Source: Dama dama (Eukaryota > Chordata > Mammalia > Artiodactyla > Cervidae). Taken from it: a stretch of DNA of 64,000 nt. This document shows positions 45,524 through 56,960 of the stretch, piece after piece; position 1 is the stretch's first letter; each line of letters opens with the position of its first letter. The position numbers and the translations under genes were made by a program. The stretch spans positions 57,254,001 to 57,318,000 of the forward strand of contig NC_083691.1 in the NCBI RefSeq assembly GCF_033118175.1. The letters run 5' to 3'. The notes under the pieces are model-generated. The model did no database searches. It had not been told where the DNA came from and saw only the letters and a list, made by a program, of their open reading frames with translations.

Positions 45524-46535
45524 ATAAACTCTGGAAAATTCTTAATACCAGACCACCTGACCTGCCTCTTGAGAAATGTGTATGCAGGTCAGGAAGCAAC
45601 AGTTAGAATTGGACATGGAGCAACAGACTGGTTCCAAACTGGGAAAGGAGTGTGTCAAGGCTGTATATTGTCACCCTGCTTATTTAATTTATATGCAGAG
45701 TACATCATGAGAAACGCTGGGCTGGATGAAGCACAAGCTGGAATCAAGATTGCCAGGAGAGATGTCAATAACCTCAGATATGCAGATGACACCACCCTTA
45801 TGTCAGAAAGTGAAGAGGAACTAAAGAGCCTCTTGATGAAGGTGAAAGAGGAGAGTGAAAAAGTTGGCTTAAAGCTCAACATTCAGAAAACTAAGATCAT
45901 GGCATCTGATCCCATTACTTCTTGGCAAATAGATGGATAAACCGTGGAAACAGTGACAAACTTTATTTTTTGGGGCTCCCAGATCACTGCAGTTGGTGAC
46001 TGCAGCCATGAAATTAAAAGACGCTTACTCCTTGGAAGAAAAGTTATGACCAACCTAGACACCATATTAAAAAGCAGAGGCATTACTTTGCCAGCAAACT
46101 TCCATCTAGTCAAAGCTATGGTTTTTCCAGTAGTCATGTATGGATGTGAGAGTTGGACTATGAAAAAAACCCGAGCGCCGAAGAATTGATGCTTTTTTGA
46201 ACTGTGGTGTTGGAGAAGATTCTTGAGAGTCCCTTTGACTGCAAGGAGATCCAACCAGTACATCCTAAAGGAAATCAGTCCTGAATATTCAAAGTAAGGA
46301 CTCATGCTGAAGCTGAAACTCCAATACTTTGGCCACCTGATGCGAAGAACTGACTCACTGGAAAAGACCCTGATGCTGGGAAAGAGAAGGGGGTGACAGA
46401 GGATGAGATGGTTGGATGACATCATTGACTCAATGGACATGAGTTTGAGTAAACTCTGGGAGTTGGTGATAGACAGGGAGGCCTGGCATGCTGTAGTCCT
46501 GTGGGGTCGCAAAGAGCAACTGAGCAACTGAAGCC
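45524..46535 (+). mobile_element. BovB (RTE) retrotransposon fragment
   Basis: Encodes GCILSPCLFNLYAEY and NNLRYADDTTLMSES with intact YADD. It then continues into the C-terminal part (ITLPANFHLVKAMVFPVVM) and the 3' UTR. A frame break occurs at 45,940. 5'-truncated and inactive. Confidence 0.92.
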
Positions 46536-46699
46536 CTGAAAACTCCAGATGGTGGTGCTTTAAATGGGGTTGTCTGGGCTGAGTCTGGGACCATGTTAGA
46601 CTGAGTAGAAAATAGACCTGGTATGATCTTGGAGGGTCTTTGTAGATTTGTGGACTGTTTGATCTGGAAGAGACAAGCCATGTCTAGCTTCATTCATTA

Positions 46700-46800
46700 C
46701 AAACAGGAGAAAACTTTAGTCCCTAAGAGAGGAAGTGATTCACTTGAGGCCACAAAGGGGTTAAGGACTGAGTTAGCAGGAAGAACCCAATTAAAGCACC
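46700..46800 (-). mobile_element. MIR-like fragment
   Basis: aaacaggagaaaactttagt to tcacttgaggccacaaaggg resembles reversed MIR. Confidence 0.6.
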
Positions 46801-47153
46801 TCCATCACTTTTCCCGAGGCCGTTGGCAGAATCTTCATAAACCAGGAAAATTCTTTGCACAGTTGCCATCTGTTCTCCTCAAGGTAGAGCGCATACTTTA
46901 ATGCATTTTCTCAAAGTCCAGTGAAAGAATGAAAAATGAGCCTGTACAGCATGAGAGTATGATCCTTTCTTCGGCATAACTAAGCTACTCTGGAACTCAG
47001 TCAGGATACAAACATCGCCTGTAACGCTGAAGAGCCTAAACTACTGATTTTTATAACTGATGACACCAAGACCTTCCTTAATAATACTAAGTTTGTAAGA
47101 ACATAGTCATGGTTTGAACCTTTGCCTTCTAAGAACCATTTTTTTATTTCACT
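46801..47153. other. Unique noncoding sequence
   Basis: Nothing recognised. Confidence 0.4.
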
Positions 47154-47465
47154 GTGAAAGTGAAAGTTGCTCAGTCATGTCCCATTCTTTGCAACCCCAT
47201 GGACTGTAGCCTGCCAGGCTCCTCTGTCAATGGAGTTCTCCAGGCAAGAACACTGGAGTGGGTAGCCATTCCCTTCTCCAGGGGATCTTCCCGAGCCAGG
47301 GATCAAACCCAGGTCTCCCACATTGCAGGCGGACTCTTTACCATCTGAGCCACCAGTGAGACACCAAAATACTGGAGTGGGTAGTCTATCCCTTCTCCAG
47401 GGGACCCTCCCAACCCAGAAATTGAACCAGGATTTCCTGCATCACAGGTAGATTCTTTACCAGCT
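47154..47465 (-). mobile_element. Bov-tA SINE plus partial second unit
   Basis: Full unit to tgagccaccagtgagac (47,362), then actggagtgggtagtctatc to tagattctttaccagc, a second head. Confidence 0.9.
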
Positions 47466-47544
47466 ATAATTTCACTAAATGCTGACAGCTGGAATAATCT
47501 TCAGCCTGATAAGTACATTAACTAAGAACAATGATTTGTTGTTG

Positions 47545-47862
47545 TTGTTTAGTTGCCCAGTCATGTCTGACTCTTTGCAACCCCATGGACTACAGCAGGC
47601 CAGGCTTCCCTGTCCTTCACTATCTCCCCTCTCCCAGAGTTTGCTCAAACGCATGTCCATTGAGTCAGTGATGCCATCCAACCAACTCGTCCTCTGTGGC
47701 CCCCTTCTCCTCCTGCCCTCAATCTTTCCCAGCATCAGGGTCTTTTCCAGTGAGTTGTCTCTTTGCATCAGGTGGCCAAAGTATTGGAGCTTCAGCTTTA
47801 GCATCAGTCCCTTGGATGAATATTCAAGGTTGATTTCCTTTGGGATTGACTGAATGATAGGT
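47545..47862 (-). mobile_element. BovB 3' fragment
   Basis: Minus strand encodes LMLKLKLQYFGHLMQRDNSL and the usual 3' UTR. Truncated. Confidence 0.88.
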
Positions 47863-48084
47863 ACTCTGATAGATATTTCCCAAAGCTTGAATGATTTAAT
47901 GCATTAGAAATTTTTCACTTGTGCAAAGTTCTGATTGGCAGTGGAGAGTGAGGTTTTTGTCCCATGCCATCTCCAAGGGATCCAGGCTGACAAATGTCAT
48001 CTTTAGCATAAAGCTCCCATAATGAGTGGCAAGAGTACAGATCATGAAAGAGAAACCAATCTCAGAGTCACAGCCAGAGGCTTT

Positions 48085-48285
48085 GGGGATGATGAGTTAC
48101 ATAATGAAATTCTCCATAGCACAGGGAACTCTATTCAATGCTCTGTGGTGACCTAAATGGAAAGGAAATTCACAAAAGAGGAGATATATGTATACTTATG
48201 GCTGATTCACTTTGCTATACAGCAGAAACTAACACAACATTGTAAAGCAATCATAGTTCAATAAAAAAAAAAAAGAAAAAAAGCT
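48085..48285 (+). mobile_element. L1 3' end
   Basis: atagcacagggaactctatt to acacaacattgtaaagcaat and poly(A). Confidence 0.87.
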
Positions 48286-48357
48286 GATGATTCTAAAAAA
48301 GAATATTATTCTAATCTCCTAATATGATTTATATTTTTAAATGGTGATGGTAGTTGG

Positions 48358-48478
48358 TGGTTTAGTTGCTCAGTCGTGTCTGACTCTTTGGGACCCCATG
48401 GACTGTAGCCTGCCAGGCTCCTCTGTCCGTGGAATTCTCCAGGCAAGAATACTGGAGTGGGTAGCCATTTCCTTATCC
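48358..48478 (-). mobile_element. Bov-tA fragment
   Basis: tttagttgctcagtcgtgtc to ggagtgggtagccatttcc. Confidence 0.88.
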
Positions 48479-48859
48479 TATATTTCTAAATATAGGATAG
48501 TTTTCTGGTAGTTTACTCTCTTTTACTATTCCCTGAAGTATAGGGATTTTTTTTGAGGTTTTGGTAAAACTTAACCATACGTTTATCTGGACCTGGGCAT
48601 TGATTTAAGTGAAATTTCTGTAACAACATATTTAGAGACAATCAAGGAAGTTGAATAGAAACTGGATATTAGCTATATTAGGGAATTTTTATTTCTGTAT
48701 TATAGTGGCATGGTGGCTGTTTGGAAAAACTCATCAGTTAGCAGTGTACTGAAATTCTTAACGGATTCACTTCAAAATACTTTGGTGTGTTGTGTGTTTT
48801 ATATATCTTTTATAAAGTTGACCACTTCTATAAACATTAAAAATAAAAATAATTAAACA
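48479..48859. other. Unique noncoding sequence
   Basis: tcctatatttctaaatatagga at its start is a short palindrome. No gene. Confidence 0.4.
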
Positions 48860-49075
48860 GAAACAGTGTCACTGCTATATTTAAAACGGATAAACAACAG
48901 AATCCTGCTCTATAGGACAGGGATCTCTGCTTGGTGTGTGGCAACCTGGATGGGAAAGAAGTTTGGGGGAGAATGGATACATTTACATGTATGGCTGAGG
49001 CCCTTTGCTGTCCACCTGAAACTATCACAACATTGTTAATTGGCCCTACTCCAATATAAAATAAGAAGTTAAAGA
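48860..49075 (+). mobile_element. L1 3' end
   Basis: gtgtggcaacctggatggga to tccaatataaaataagaagt. Confidence 0.85.
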
Positions 49076-49319
49076 AATCAATAGGGGAAATGGAAACATA
49101 AAAAAATTCCCATTAATGCCAGAAAAAGAGGGAAAAAGAAACAAAAGTTTGGACCCAATAGAAAACAGTTGGCAAAGTGGTAGGTTTTAATCCAGACAAT
49201 TAAATCACATTAAATGTGAATAATCTAAACATACGAATTAAAAAGAGACTGTCAGTTTAGATAAAAAGAAAACCCAACTAGATGCTGCCTACAAGCAAAG
49301 ATGACGGTGAAGTTGTGAT

Positions 49320-49770
49320 CAGTTCAGTTCAGTTCAGTTGCTCGGTCGCTCAGTCCAACTCTTTGCGATCCTATGAATCACAGCATGTCAGGCTTCCCTG
49401 TCCATCACCAACTCCTGGAGTTTACTCAAACTCGTGTCCATCGAGTCGGTGATGCCATCCAGCCATCTCATCCTCTGTCATCCCCTTCTCCTCCTACCCC
49501 CAATCCCTCCCAGCATTGGGGTCTTTTCCAATGAGTCAACTCTTCACACATGAGGTGGCCAAAGGATTGGAGTTTCAGCTTTAGCATCAGTCCTTCCAAT
49601 GAACACTCAGGACTGACCTCCTTTAGGATGGACTGGTTGGATCTCCTTGCATTCCAAGGGACTCTCAATAGTCTTCTCCAACGCCACAGTTCAAAAGCAT
49701 CAATTCTTCTGCGCTCAGTTTTCTTCACAGTCCAACTCTCACATCCATACATGACCACTGGAAAAATATT
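49320..49770 (-). mobile_element. BovB 3' fragment with CAGTT tail
   Basis: Tandem cagttcagttcagttcagtt at 49,320-49,340 is the 3' tail. Minus strand encodes VMYGCESWTVKKTE and related pieces. Confidence 0.88.
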
Positions 49771-50071
49771 TGGGGTTTTGAAGGTGACTGACTTGGGTGG
49801 TAGTTGTACAAAGATATTTCTTTTATAATTACTTGTTATACTTCATTTTGTGTACTTGATATGTATATTCCCAATAAATAAAGTTAACTGGCCAAAAAAA
49901 AAAAAAATCCACAAAACCCAAACAGTGTCACATTGTTGACTGTGACACCCTCAATCTGAAGTCAGGGTGCCGTTATGAGGTTCTGTCAGTAGATGACAGT
50001 GCTGTGTAAGCCAACAAGACTACAAATGCCTTTGGTGGTATCATGTTTACTTGATACTTTGTGGTCCCTGC

Positions 50072-50365
50072 TTTCCTGATAGCTCAGTTGGTAAAGAATC
50101 TACCTGCAATGCAGAAGACCCCGGTTGGATTCCTGGGCCGGGAAGATCCACTGGAGAAGGGATAGGCTACCCACTCCAGTATTCTTGGGCTTCCCTTGTG
50201 GCTCAGTGGGTAAAGAGTCTACCTGCAATGCAGGAGACCAGGGTTTGATCCCTGGGTTGGGAAGATCCCCTGGAGAAGCACTCCAGTATTCTGGCCTGGA
50301 GAATTCCATGGACGGTATAATCCATGGGGTCTCAAAGAGTCAGACATGACTGAACAACTTTCACT
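50072..50365 (+). mobile_element. Dimeric Bov-tA SINE
   Basis: Two tRNA-like heads in tandem, with the same join (cagtattcttgggcttccc) as 22,408-22,702. Confidence 0.92.
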
Positions 50366-50479
50366 TTCACTTGTGGTCACTATGGCCTTGTGTTGGTGTC
50401 TGTGTATTTGAAGCTGCAGTCATGTCACTTCTGCCATTCTTTATAGACTTTTTTTTTTTTTTTGGGGTAGCTAAAGATC

Positions 50480-51080
50480 TTCTCTTTTTGGGTCCTTCGT
50501 CTGATGGGACTGTCTCTGGGGTCTTAGTTGAATGGGGTTGGAGCCAAGTCATGTGGCTGCAGTTGGGCTAATGACTGGGTTATGATTGGTAGGTCTGGTG
50601 CCAGGGTCATGGATGGGTGTGATTTATGACAGGTCCCTGGGTAAATGAGAGTGTCCCTGGGACTATGGTCAAGCAGGGCTTAAGCTGAGTCATAGACCAC
50701 TTCTTGGTCAGCAGTTGGGTCTTCAGATGACAAGCCTGTTATCAGGGCGTGTATGGGTTTATCTCCTGTTGGGTACCTGGGCAGAATTCTACTCAGGTTG
50801 GGTAGGGTTAATGAATGGGCAAGACTGCCTCCAGAACCATGGTACTGCAGGGCTGGAGCTGGGTCAAGGGTTACTTCAGGGTCAGCTATTGGGATTAAGG
50901 TTGATAAGCCCTTTACCATGGACATGAGTGTGGCTCCTCCTTGATCCTTTGCCATAAAGGGATCATGGTAGGACTACAGCCAAGTGGAGTTTGCACCAAA
51001 TCTAGCAGGTGCTACCAGGACCGTTTTATCTATGGATAGTTGCCAAGTCATTGTTTCTGTGGGTGGATATGGGAGATTGA
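50480..51080. repeat. Decayed tandem repeat, about 174-base period
   Basis: agctgagtcatag (50,683) and agctgggtcaagg (50,857) are 174 bases apart, with aligned flanks gcagggct and gtcagc. A further copy with a deletion starts near 50,511 (tgtctctgggg), another near 50,960. Minus-strand translation shows matching ADQEV and ADPEV blocks. Identity unknown. Confidence 0.75.
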
Positions 51081-51091
51081 GGGGGGGGGCC

Positions 51092-51137
51092 ACTAGTGAT
51101 AAAGAACCTGCCTGCCCATGCAGGAGACACAAGAGAA
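51092..51137 (+). mobile_element. Bov-tA head fragment
   Basis: tgataaagaacctgcctgcc and gcaggagaca only. Confidence 0.75.
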
Positions 51138-52125
51138 GTGGGTTTTCAATCAAAAAATGGGCCAAAGAACTAAACAGACATTTCTCCAAAGAAGACATAC
51201 AGATGGCTAACAAACACATGAAAAGATGCTCAACATCAGTCATTATCAGAGAAATGCAAATCAAAACCCCAATGAGGTACCATTACACACCAGTCAGAAT
51301 GGCTGCTATCCAAGAGTCTACGAGCAATAAATGCTGGAGAGGGTGTGGAGAAAAGGGAACCCTCTTACACTGCTGGTGGGAATGCAAGCTAGTACAGCCA
51401 CTATGGAAAACAGTGTGGAGATTCCTTAAAAACTGGAAATAGAACTGCCATATGACCCAGCTATCCCACTACTGGGCATACACACCAAGGAAACCAGAAT
51501 TGAAAGAGACACATGCACCCCAATGTTCATCGCAGCACTGTTTATAATAGCCAGGACATGGAAGCAACCTAGATGCCCATCAGCAGATGAATGGATAAGA
51601 AAGCTGTGGTACATATACACAATGGAATATTAGTAAGCCATTAAAAAAATACATTTGAATCAGTTCTAATGAGGTGGATGAAACTGGAGCCTATTATACA
51701 GAGTGAAGTAAGCCAGAAAGAAAAACACCAATACAGTATACTAACGCATATATATGGAATTTAGAAAGATGGTAACAATAACCCTATATGCAAGACAGAA
51801 AAAGAGACACAGATGTATAGAACAGACTTTTGGACTCTGTGGGAGAAGGCAAGGGTGGGATGATCTGAGAGAATAGCATTGAAACATGTATATTACCAAT
51901 TGTGAAACAGATCACCAGTCCAGGTTGGATGCATGAGACAAGTGCTCAGGGCTGATGCACTGGGAAGACCCAGAGGGATGGGATGGGGAGGGAGGTGGGA
52001 GGGGGGTTCAGGATGGGGAACACATGTAAATCCATGGCTGATTCATGTCAATGTATGGCAAAACCCACTACAATACTGTAAAGTAATTAGCCTCCAACTA
52101 ATATAAATAAATGAAAAAAAAAATG
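51138..52125 (+). mobile_element. L1 3' part with ORF2 C-terminus
   Basis: Encodes FSIKKWAKELNRHFSKEDIQ and GEKGTLLHCWWECKLVQPLW, the L1 ORF2 C-terminal end. Continues through the 3' UTR (ccactactgggcatacacac) to cctccaactaatataaataa and an A-rich tail. 5'-truncated. Confidence 0.92.
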
Positions 52126-53233
52126 TTTGTAACAACTAAAAAACAAGTGTAAGAATGTGTTTCCTTTTCAAGTGCATATAGAGATTTTCACGAAGATAAA
52201 CTTATCCTGTGTCATAAAACAAATAAACTTAAATAAAACAGAAATTCTTAGAAAGTTAGAAAAACTCAGACAAACTGACATAAAAAAATATAAAATCTTA
52301 TTGTCCCAAAGCTGTTAAAAACATTGACTTTGGAATTAAAAACTCATTCCTGAAAAAAAAATTCCAGCCACAGAAAGTTTCCCTAATAAATCTGTAAACC
52401 ATTTAAGAAAGAAATATGAGTAGTACCCATGTTTCCAGGAAATAGAGGAAAATGCAAAATTTCCAAAATCATTCCATAAGGACAAACTTACCCTTGTATC
52501 AAACCAGAGCAGACAGTACAAGAAATCTACACATCAAAATCTGCAGTGAACACAGATCAAAAAGTCTTAGCAAAGTATTAGTGAATGGAATCCCAACAAT
52601 TAATTAAAAAGGGTTCTGCAAGGTGATGAAGTGATTTAACCCAAGAACGCAGATTTTTTTTAGCATTCAAAAGAATCAAACCATGTTTTGTCCAAGAAAA
52701 CCTAAGTGTCTAGGAACTGAACCCTAAAAAAAACCTTTAAAATAATATTATTGAAATATGTGCTTTCAGCAAGTCATAGGAAACAAAAGTCCATTATATA
52801 TAAATCATGATATAAGACTCACATATATTTCTATGTGCTAGCATTAAGAGCTGGAAACAAAATTTACAATGGCTTTACAAACCTAGAAATGCTTAGGGAT
52901 ATGTTAGCAAATCATATTCAAGTACTGTACAAGGAAAATTGTAAAATATTGCAGAAATAAACTTTAAAAATATTAATAAATGGAGAAATATATAAAGCTC
53001 ATAGATCTAGTCATATTAAAATGAACAATTCTCCTCACTGAATTTAAAGATTTGACTCAAAATCTAAGCAGTTATAGTTTTGGAAGGTAAAAAAATGTAT
53101 AAATTTAAATAGAAATACAAAGGAACTGAAAGCACAAACATTTTAAAAAGGTAAAACAATGTTTAGCATTTAAAATACTTGAATTCAAGACTTACTTGGA
53201 AGCTACAACAATCAAGCAATTTTGGTGTCAGTA
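52126..53233 (+). mobile_element. Old degenerate L1 ORF2 stretch
   Basis: From about 52,740 the plus strand gives decayed L1 ORF2-like pieces (YFYVLALRAGNKIYNGFT). The first 600 bases are AT-rich and not assigned. Confidence 0.55.
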
Positions 53234-53284
53234 GGGCTTCCCAGGTGGCTCAGGGGTAAAGAATCTGCTTGCCAATGCATTCGT
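53234..53284 (+). mobile_element. Bov-tA head joined to BovB
   Basis: agggcttcccaggtggctca to gaatctgcttgccaatgca, then BovB without a gap. Confidence 0.85.
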
Positions 53285-53995
53285 TGGATCATAGAGAAAG
53301 CAAGAAATTCCAGAAAAAACTGCTACCTCTGCTTCATTGACTACACTAAAGCCTTAGACTGTGTGGATCACAACAAACTGTGGGAAATTCTTAAAGAGAC
53401 AGGAATACCAGACCATCTAACCTGTCTCCTGAGAAACCTGTATGAGGGTCAAGGAGCAGCAGTTAGAACCTTACATGAAACAACTGGCTGGTTCAAAGCT
53501 GGGAAAGGAGTATAACAAGGCTGTATATTGTCACCCTGTTTATTTAACTTATATGCAGAGTACCTCAAGTGAAATGTTGGGCTGGATGAAGCACAAGCTG
53601 GAATCAAGATTGCCAGGTGAAATATCAACAACCTCACTATGCAGATGATACCACCAAAGAATTGATGCTTTTGAACTGTGTGGTATTGGAGAAGAATCTT
53701 GAGAGTCCCTTTGGCTGCAAGGAGATCAAACCAGGTAATCCTAAAGGAAATGAATCCTGAATTTTCATTGGAAGGACTGATGTTGAACCTGAAGCTCCAA
53801 TACTTTGGCCACCTGATGCAAAGAGCTGACTCATTAGAAAAGACCCTGATGCTGGGAAAGATTGAGGGCAGGAGGAGAAGGGGATGACAGAGGACAAGAT
53901 GGCTGGATGGCATCACTGATTCCAAGGACAAGAGTTTGAGCAAGCTCTGGGAGGGAGGTGATGGATAGGGAGGCCTGGTATGCTGCATATAGTCC
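53285..53995 (+). mobile_element. BovB fragment with internal deletion
   Basis: Starts at LCFIDYTKALDCVDHNKLWEI (motif A), runs to YAD-DTT at about 53,650, then jumps directly to the 3' part (RIDAFELW-like). The deletion removes the region between. Preceded at once by a Bov-tA head fragment. Confidence 0.9.
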
Positions 53996-54039
53996 TTGGG
54001 ATCTGCATAGAGAAACGGAGTATTTCCTGCCATATCAGT

Positions 54040-54440
54040 AGAAAAGAAAGTCACAGTTTTCAGTGGTTGCAGCCCTGCAATGTGAGCCGGTTAGCCCTAA
54101 GGGAACTCAGGAAGGAGAAGAATACCTGCCATCTAGCATCCTTCAAACTACAGCCACTCCCTATGGTGAGCCCCGAGGAGGTGGAAAAGAGGATACTGGC
54201 TGCAGAGAGCTGAGGAGCATATCAAAGAATGATTTCAGTGAACCCAGACTCTTGTATCTTCCCATAGATAGAAAAGCACTAAATTCCTTAAGCTAGGATG
54301 TCTGATTTTCTTTAATTACCAATAATCTTTTGATGTTCAGACTACCTGACCTTTGTTGCAAAACTTCTGTATAACCTCTCCTTGATCCTCGGAGCAGTTC
54401 TCTCAGGGCTTATAACATGGCTATGTTATTTTATCTCTGC
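54040..54440 (+). mobile_element. Probable endogenous retrovirus LTR fragment
   Basis: Contains ttctgtataacctctccttg and ctcggagcagttctctcagg, which recall ruminant gamma-type LTR sequence. No internal viral genes are next to it. Recognition from memory only. Confidence 0.45.
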
Positions 54441-54535
54441 TTCAAAGCAGACTAATTGAAACAGCTGGCCAATGTGATTGGAAGCTCTTAAGGTCTCTAC
54501 AATATCAAGTGTGTCAAGCATAGCCCTGGAAAGTG

Positions 54536-54740
54536 TGTTAGTCACTCAGTAGTGTCCAACTCTTTGTGATCCCATGGACTGTAAATTGCCAGTCTCCTCT
54601 GTCTGTGGAATTCTCCAGGCAAGAATACTGGAGTGAGTTGCCATTCCCTTCTCCAGGGGATCTTCCCAACCCAAGGATCAATCCTGGGTCTTCTGCATTG
54701 CAGGCAGATTCTTTATGTCTGAGCCACCAAAGAAGCCCAT
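54536..54740 (-). mobile_element. Bov-tA SINE
   Basis: tgttagtcactcagtagtgt to tgagccaccaaagaagccc. Ends about 160 bases downstream of the V5-type recombination signal. Confidence 0.92.
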
Positions 54741-54900
54741 AGCACTGGAGGTAGTAGAAAATATAGAAATACATAGAAAAAGGAAGTGAGTATACATGTA
54801 TGTGAAGCAACCTTATGTAATAAATACCAACAGACAAGGTAGTTCCACATGTTGAAGATTTTCAGTAGCAGCTGAGGTCATCCCTCTGAAGGCCTTTGGA

Positions 54901-54928
54901 GGTTTTTGAAACAGAATATATCACTGTG
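54901..54928 (-). promoter_or_regulatory. 12-spacer recombination signal of the V5-type gene
   Basis: On the minus strand: heptamer CACAGTG (54,922-54,928), 12-base spacer, nonamer TCAAAAACC (54,901-54,909), with one mismatch to ACAAAAACC. It abuts the V exon end directly. Confidence 0.95.
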
Positions 54929-55401
54929 GGAGGGATATTCTCATTGTGTTGACAGAAGTAATAAGCAGAATCTTCGGATTTGATGTCATCAATTGTCAGG
55001 GTAAAATCTATGTCATACCCACTGCCACTGAACCGGGATGGAACCCCAGAGATAAGAGTAGAAGACTGTTTAATAATGAGCTTAGGAGCTTGTCCTGGTT
55101 TCTGTTGGTACCAGTACAAGTCATCATCCACTTTTTGGCTGGCTTTGCAGGTGATAGTGACTCTGTCTCCTGGAGTCACTGACACCGTTGCTGGAGATTG
55201 TGTGAGGGTTATTTCTGCTATAGTCTCTATTTAAGGGAGAAAATAGAAAAGATAATTCAAAAATATCATATTCAGGGAGAATGACAAAAATCAATTTCAT
55301 ATACAAATGCATTTTTGGGGGTCAAGATTCAGAAGAGGGAAATTATTTTTCTTACCAGAGATCCAGAGGAGCAGGAAGATGAGGTGAGCCTGGGAGCCCA
55401 T
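54929..55401 (-). CDS. Intact kappa V gene, IGKV5 (B2)-like
   Basis: This encodes the variable domain of a kappa chain. Leader exon: 55,401-55,356, MGSQAHLIFLLLWIS plus one base, donor GTAAG. A 129-base intron follows. V exon: 55,226-54,929, with four codons finishing the signal peptide, then EITLTQSPATVSVTPGDRV. Conserved Cys are residues 23 and 88 and Trp is residue 35. The second is in YYFC, followed by QHNENIP. The leader and DDD-containing CDR1 closely match human IGKV5-2 (B2), so subgroup V5 is likely. No stops. The 12-spacer signal, octamer and TATA are all present, so it should be functional. It has the same orientation as J-C. Confidence 0.94.
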
Positions 55402-55456
55402 GGTCTTGGCGGGACCTTCACTTGTGGTCAGTGTCTTCACCCAGTGAACCACATAC

Positions 55457-55510
55457 TTTATATGGCCTCTGAGATGTTCAGGGACTTACATATGGAAGCA
55501 ATATGCAAAT
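55457..55510 (-). promoter_or_regulatory. Promoter of the V5-type gene (octamer and TATA)
   Basis: The minus strand has the Oct-binding octamer ATTTGCAT (55,503-55,510) and TATAAA (55,457-55,462), about 100 and 56 bases upstream of the ATG. This orientation and spacing are typical of kappa V promoters. Confidence 0.92.
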
Positions 55511-55769
55511 AATATGGTATGTGGTGGTGGGACGGGGAGGCAGTGTTTAAATGGCAAAGTGTGAGACTTCATGCATGACGGTGGTTCATGGTGTTATTGT
55601 CATAGCTTTGCTTGCTTTCAAAAGGGCCGTGACTAAAATCTAAACTCCTGGGCAATTATCATCCTCTTTCCTTTGCTTTGCTTTTTTGCAACCAGACTGT
55701 TCATTATTGTGCAAGATTCAGTGCTTCATCTTTTGCCATTCTGATGCTAAATAAACTGGGGTGATACAT

Positions 55770-55898
55770 TTGTTGTTTAGTCACTAAGTCATGTCAGACT
55801 CTTTCATGACCCCATGGACAATAGCCCTCTAGGCTCCTCTCCGCTTGGGATTTCCCAGGTGAGAATACTGGAGTGGGTTGCCATTTCCTTCTCCAAAA
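55770..55898 (-). mobile_element. Bov-tA fragment
   Basis: ttgttgtttagtcactaagt to gttgccatttccttctcc. About 270 bases upstream of the V5 octamer. Confidence 0.88.
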
Positions 55899-56392
55899 TA
55901 AACTGGGTTGATAGATACCATGGCAATATTCCTGACATCACCAACCACTGCCTTTCTTTGGGTTGCATACTCATGAATGTATTCTAATTACTTCAGTCAT
56001 GGTTGAATACAGGATTCAGAGAGGCGTCTGTTTAATGCTGTTTCCAACTGCACACATGGTTCCAGGATTGCTCAGCTCTTTCTTACAATATTTACACACA
56101 CGTTACTTATCCTAAACTGAATTTCTTACACTGAGATTTTTTTCATATTTAAATTTTTTATTTTCTTTTGACTCAAGTGAATTAATGCCTACTCAATGGT
56201 ACTGGGTAGTACCTAAAATAATTTCTTTGTATACCATCCATCTACATTTAAGAAAAACTACATGAAGCAATTGAAAATGGACACTGAGAATTGTAGCTAA
56301 ATAGTAGGGCAAAGAGATGAAGGGTGAGACAATAAATTGCTACCATCAATTTGAAAGAAGTTAAGATACGTTGCTTTTCCTCGTTTGGATGT
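55899..56392. other. Unique noncoding sequence
   Basis: Nothing recognised. Confidence 0.4.
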
Positions 56393-56605
56393 ATGTTAGT
56401 CGCTCAGTCATGTCCAACTCTTTGTGACCCCATATACTGTAGCCTGTCAGGCTCCTCTGTCCATGGAGGTCTCCAGGCAAGAATACTGGAGTGGGTAGCC
56501 ATTCCCTTCTCCAGGGGATCTTCCAAATCCAAGGATTGAATCTGGGTCTCCCACATTGCAGGCAGGTTCTGAGGTTTTAGTATCTGTGCCACCAGTGAAA
56601 CCCCT
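56393..56605 (-). mobile_element. Bov-tA SINE
   Basis: tgttagtcgctcagtcatgt to gtgccaccagtgaaacccc. Confidence 0.92.
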
Positions 56606-56784
56606 GCTTTTTCCTAATCAAATTCTTTTTTATCTGATGTCCACTCAAAAACTTATATGATAATGTTCATGGAAGTGTTATTGATTGACCATAATAGTGG
56701 GAAGAGTTTAAATGTCCATTAACTGTTGAATGGAAAAGCAAAATGTCTCATAATCATATATAATGAAATGCTATTTGGTTATAC

Positions 56785-56960
56785 AAGGACCTACTGTACG
56801 GCACTGAGAACTCTGCTAAATATTATGTAGCAATCTAAATTGGAAAAGAATTTGAAAATAGATGCATGTATAGTATTAACTGAATCACTTTGTTGTACTC
56901 TTAGAACTAACACAACACTTAGTCAACTATACTCCAATATAAAATCAAAAGTTAAAAACA
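56785..56960 (+). mobile_element. L1 3' end
   Basis: ggacctactgtacggcactg to caactatactccaatataaa. Confidence 0.82.

Noticed and set aside
45050..45525. Possible gene fragment on the minus strand
   Set aside because: Two short open frames without recognisable motifs, splice logic or codon pattern.
45883..46527. 214-residue minus-strand open frame
   Set aside because: Antisense of the BovB copy at 45.5-46.5 kb; not a gene.
50984..51442. 152-residue open frame
   Set aside because: L1 ORF2 C-terminus joined to unrelated upstream sequence; 5'-truncated retroelement.
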